Shown here piece by piece: positions 14,022 through 14,262 of a stretch of DNA of 14,262 nucleotides. This DNA comes from Bacteroidales bacterium (GTDB lineage: Bacteria > Bacteroidota > Bacteroidia > Bacteroidales > WCHB1-69): positions 1 through 14,262 of the forward strand of contig JAISTU010000062.1 of NCBI GenBank assembly GCA_031272415.1. Reading direction: 5' to 3'. Within the stretch, counting starts at the first letter, position 1; every line of letters begins with the position of its first letter. The notes under the pieces are model-generated. The model did no database searches, was not told where the DNA came from, and was given only the letters and a program-made list of their open reading frames with translations. The position numbers and the translations under genes are program-made.

Positions 14022-14262
14022 CACAAAAAATCAACACAAAAATTTTTTTTGACCCCCATTTAGCGAAACTTTTAATCTTAGGTGTAATTATGCAAAAAAA
14101 TTAAGCACTTTTTTTAGAATGTATATCGCAGAATGACGAATGTAAAGGATTGATTATCAATACTCTAAACAGTGATTTAGACAAAAATTTTATGATTTTT
14201 ATAAAGTTTAAAACCCTTATTTTATTTATTAAAGCACCCTTAGTAGCCAAAAAATAACCCCC

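Larger units (their letters stand above)
13912..14262. other. Leader region and AT-rich stretch to the window edge
   Basis: 13912-14021 is the leader and promoter of the giant gene. From 14022 to 14262 I see no gene on either strand: frames are short and broken by stops, and there is no RNA gene fold. A plus-strand GTGTAATTATGCAAAA (about 14081-14096) is one mismatch from a -7 box and could start a transcript running right, but nothing in the window supports it. Confidence 0.5.

Noticed and set aside
14081..14096. Plus-strand promoter near the right edge
   Set aside because: TAATTATG has one mismatch to TAnnTTTG and no gene follows within the window.

Overview
The window looks like chromosomal DNA of a member of the Bacteroidota. 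The evidence is the AT-rich sequence, promoters with a TAnnTTTG-type -7 box, no obvious Shine-Dalgarno sequences, a gingipain-type (C25) cysteine peptidase with a C-terminal type IX secretion (T9SS) sorting domain, and a 1345-residue secreted protein with a FISUMP module. I cannot place it below phylum from the sequence alone.

Layout. Left edge (1-140, minus): the 5' end of an AAA-type ATPase gene, cut by the window in its Walker A region. 141-348: spacer with a repeat mosaic and a promoter. 349-421 (plus): tRNA-Ala with anticodon CGC. 453-2495 (plus): exported HExxH zinc metallopeptidase starting 31 nt after the tRNA. 2591-4846 (plus): C25 peptidase. 4847-5080: convergent gap holding three palindromic repeats. 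5081-9499 (minus): a tight five-gene operon read as yceD, rpmF (L32), gltX, CPBP-family membrane protease, PLD-family phosphatidyltransferase. 9500-9873: operon promoter, heptamer repeats, a second copy of the large palindromic repeat, and the terminator of the next gene. 9874-13911 (minus): the giant FISUMP/FG-GAP protein. 13912-14262: its leader and promoter, then nothing recognisable.

How the parts fit. The yceD operon mixes translation genes (L32, glutamyl-tRNA synthetase) with two membrane/envelope genes. Its promoter shares an exact 31-nt core with the tRNA-Ala promoter, so the two may be expressed alike. Three large secreted proteins (metallopeptidase, C25 peptidase, FISUMP/FG-GAP protein) surround this housekeeping block.

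The strongest unexplained signal is in the non-coding DNA. One family is a modular palindrome with TTGTCTGAAC / GTTCAGACAA ends and GATT/AATC tetramers spaced mostly 9 nt apart, found on both sides of the yceD operon. A second is a mosaic of a 17-nt motif, degenerate heptamer tracts and an A-run. The heptamers reach into gene ends: two stop codons lie in them and a similar tract lies inside the T9SS sorting domain of the C25 peptidase. I did not find a clear new defence or biosynthetic system; the repeats and the giant secreted protein are the parts worth pursuing.
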